From the NCBI GenBank assembly GCA_020444765.1, contig JAGRHW010000231.1, forward strand, positions 1-5,919: a stretch of DNA of 5,919 nucleotides, written 5' to 3'. Shown one piece after another: positions 5,813 to 5,919 of this stretch. A program made the translations under genes and the position numbers. The notes under the pieces are model-generated. The model saw nothing but the letters and a program-made list of their open reading frames with translations. It was not told where the DNA came from and made no database searches. How positions within the stretch are numbered: position 1 is the stretch's first letter; each line of letters opens with the position of its first letter. The stretch comes from Gammaproteobacteria bacterium (lineage in GTDB: Bacteria > Pseudomonadota > Gammaproteobacteria > Granulosicoccales > Granulosicoccaceae).

Positions 5813-5919
5813 TTGCAGAACGACACGCACGGTGAGTTTTCCATCGACGGGTTTCGTCAGGCCTCACCTTATATCAACTCGCACCGGGGCAAAACCTTTG
5901 TTATCGCCCTGTCAGGCGA
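5813..5919 (+). CDS. argA: N-acetylglutamate synthase (ArgA), 5' fragment
   Basis: Only the first 35 codons are present; the gene runs off the right edge. The reading frame gives GFRQASPYINSHRGKTFVI, then ALSG (codons 13-35 overall), which closely matches the start of E. coli ArgA (GFRHSVPYINTHRGKTFVI). ArgA acetylates glutamate with acetyl-CoA in the first step of arginine synthesis. It has an N-terminal amino-acid-kinase-like domain, which begins here, and a C-terminal acetyltransferase domain outside the window. The only plausible start is TTG 5813: no ATG or GTG occurs in frame after the stop codon at 5777-5779, and the resulting 12 residues before GFR are normal for the family. The Shine-Dalgarno is weak. 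The gene is divergent from the protease operon. Confidence 0.85.
   Translation, partial: MQNDTHGEFSIDGFRQASPYINSHRGKTFVIALSG

Overview
The window looks like chromosomal DNA from a gammaproteobacterium with moderately high GC. The evidence is an E. coli-like N-acetylglutamate synthase (ArgA) start, an E. coli UbiF-like ubiquinone hydroxylase, and a palindromic intergenic repeat of the CGTCATTCCCGC...GATGACG kind common in proteobacteria. I cannot name a genus from the sequence.

Layout, left to right. Positions 1-158 are intergenic and contain an 84-bp doubly palindromic repeat (6-89) followed by about 70 bp in which I see no gene. Four minus-strand genes then run from right to left in transcription order: an exported 934-residue tandem HtrA-like protease (2824-5628), a UbiF-type FAD monooxygenase (1560-2786), a GT-B-like glycosyltransferase (452-1531) and a small XRE/HipB-like helix-turn-helix protein (159-455). 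Their spacings are 37 bp, 28 bp and a 4-bp ATGA overlap, so one transcript is likely. Positions 5629-5812 are a divergent promoter region. The 5' end of argA starts at 5813 on the plus strand and runs off the window. No gene-free stretch exceeds 300 bp.

The most interesting gene is the protease. It has the two-half architecture of yeast Nma111 and plant DEG7: active trypsin-like domain, PDZ-like pair, degenerate trypsin-like domain, PDZ-like pair. Here it carries a bacterial signal peptide. The first triad is intact (H75, D106, S190); the equivalent positions in the second are N539, N570 and L653. Its coupling to a quinone-biosynthesis hydroxylase, an uncharacterised glycosyltransferase and a small regulator suggests an envelope or stress-related operon, but the sequence does not prove a shared function. 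Three of the five genes (protease, glycosyltransferase, argA) appear to start with TTG and have no ATG alternative.
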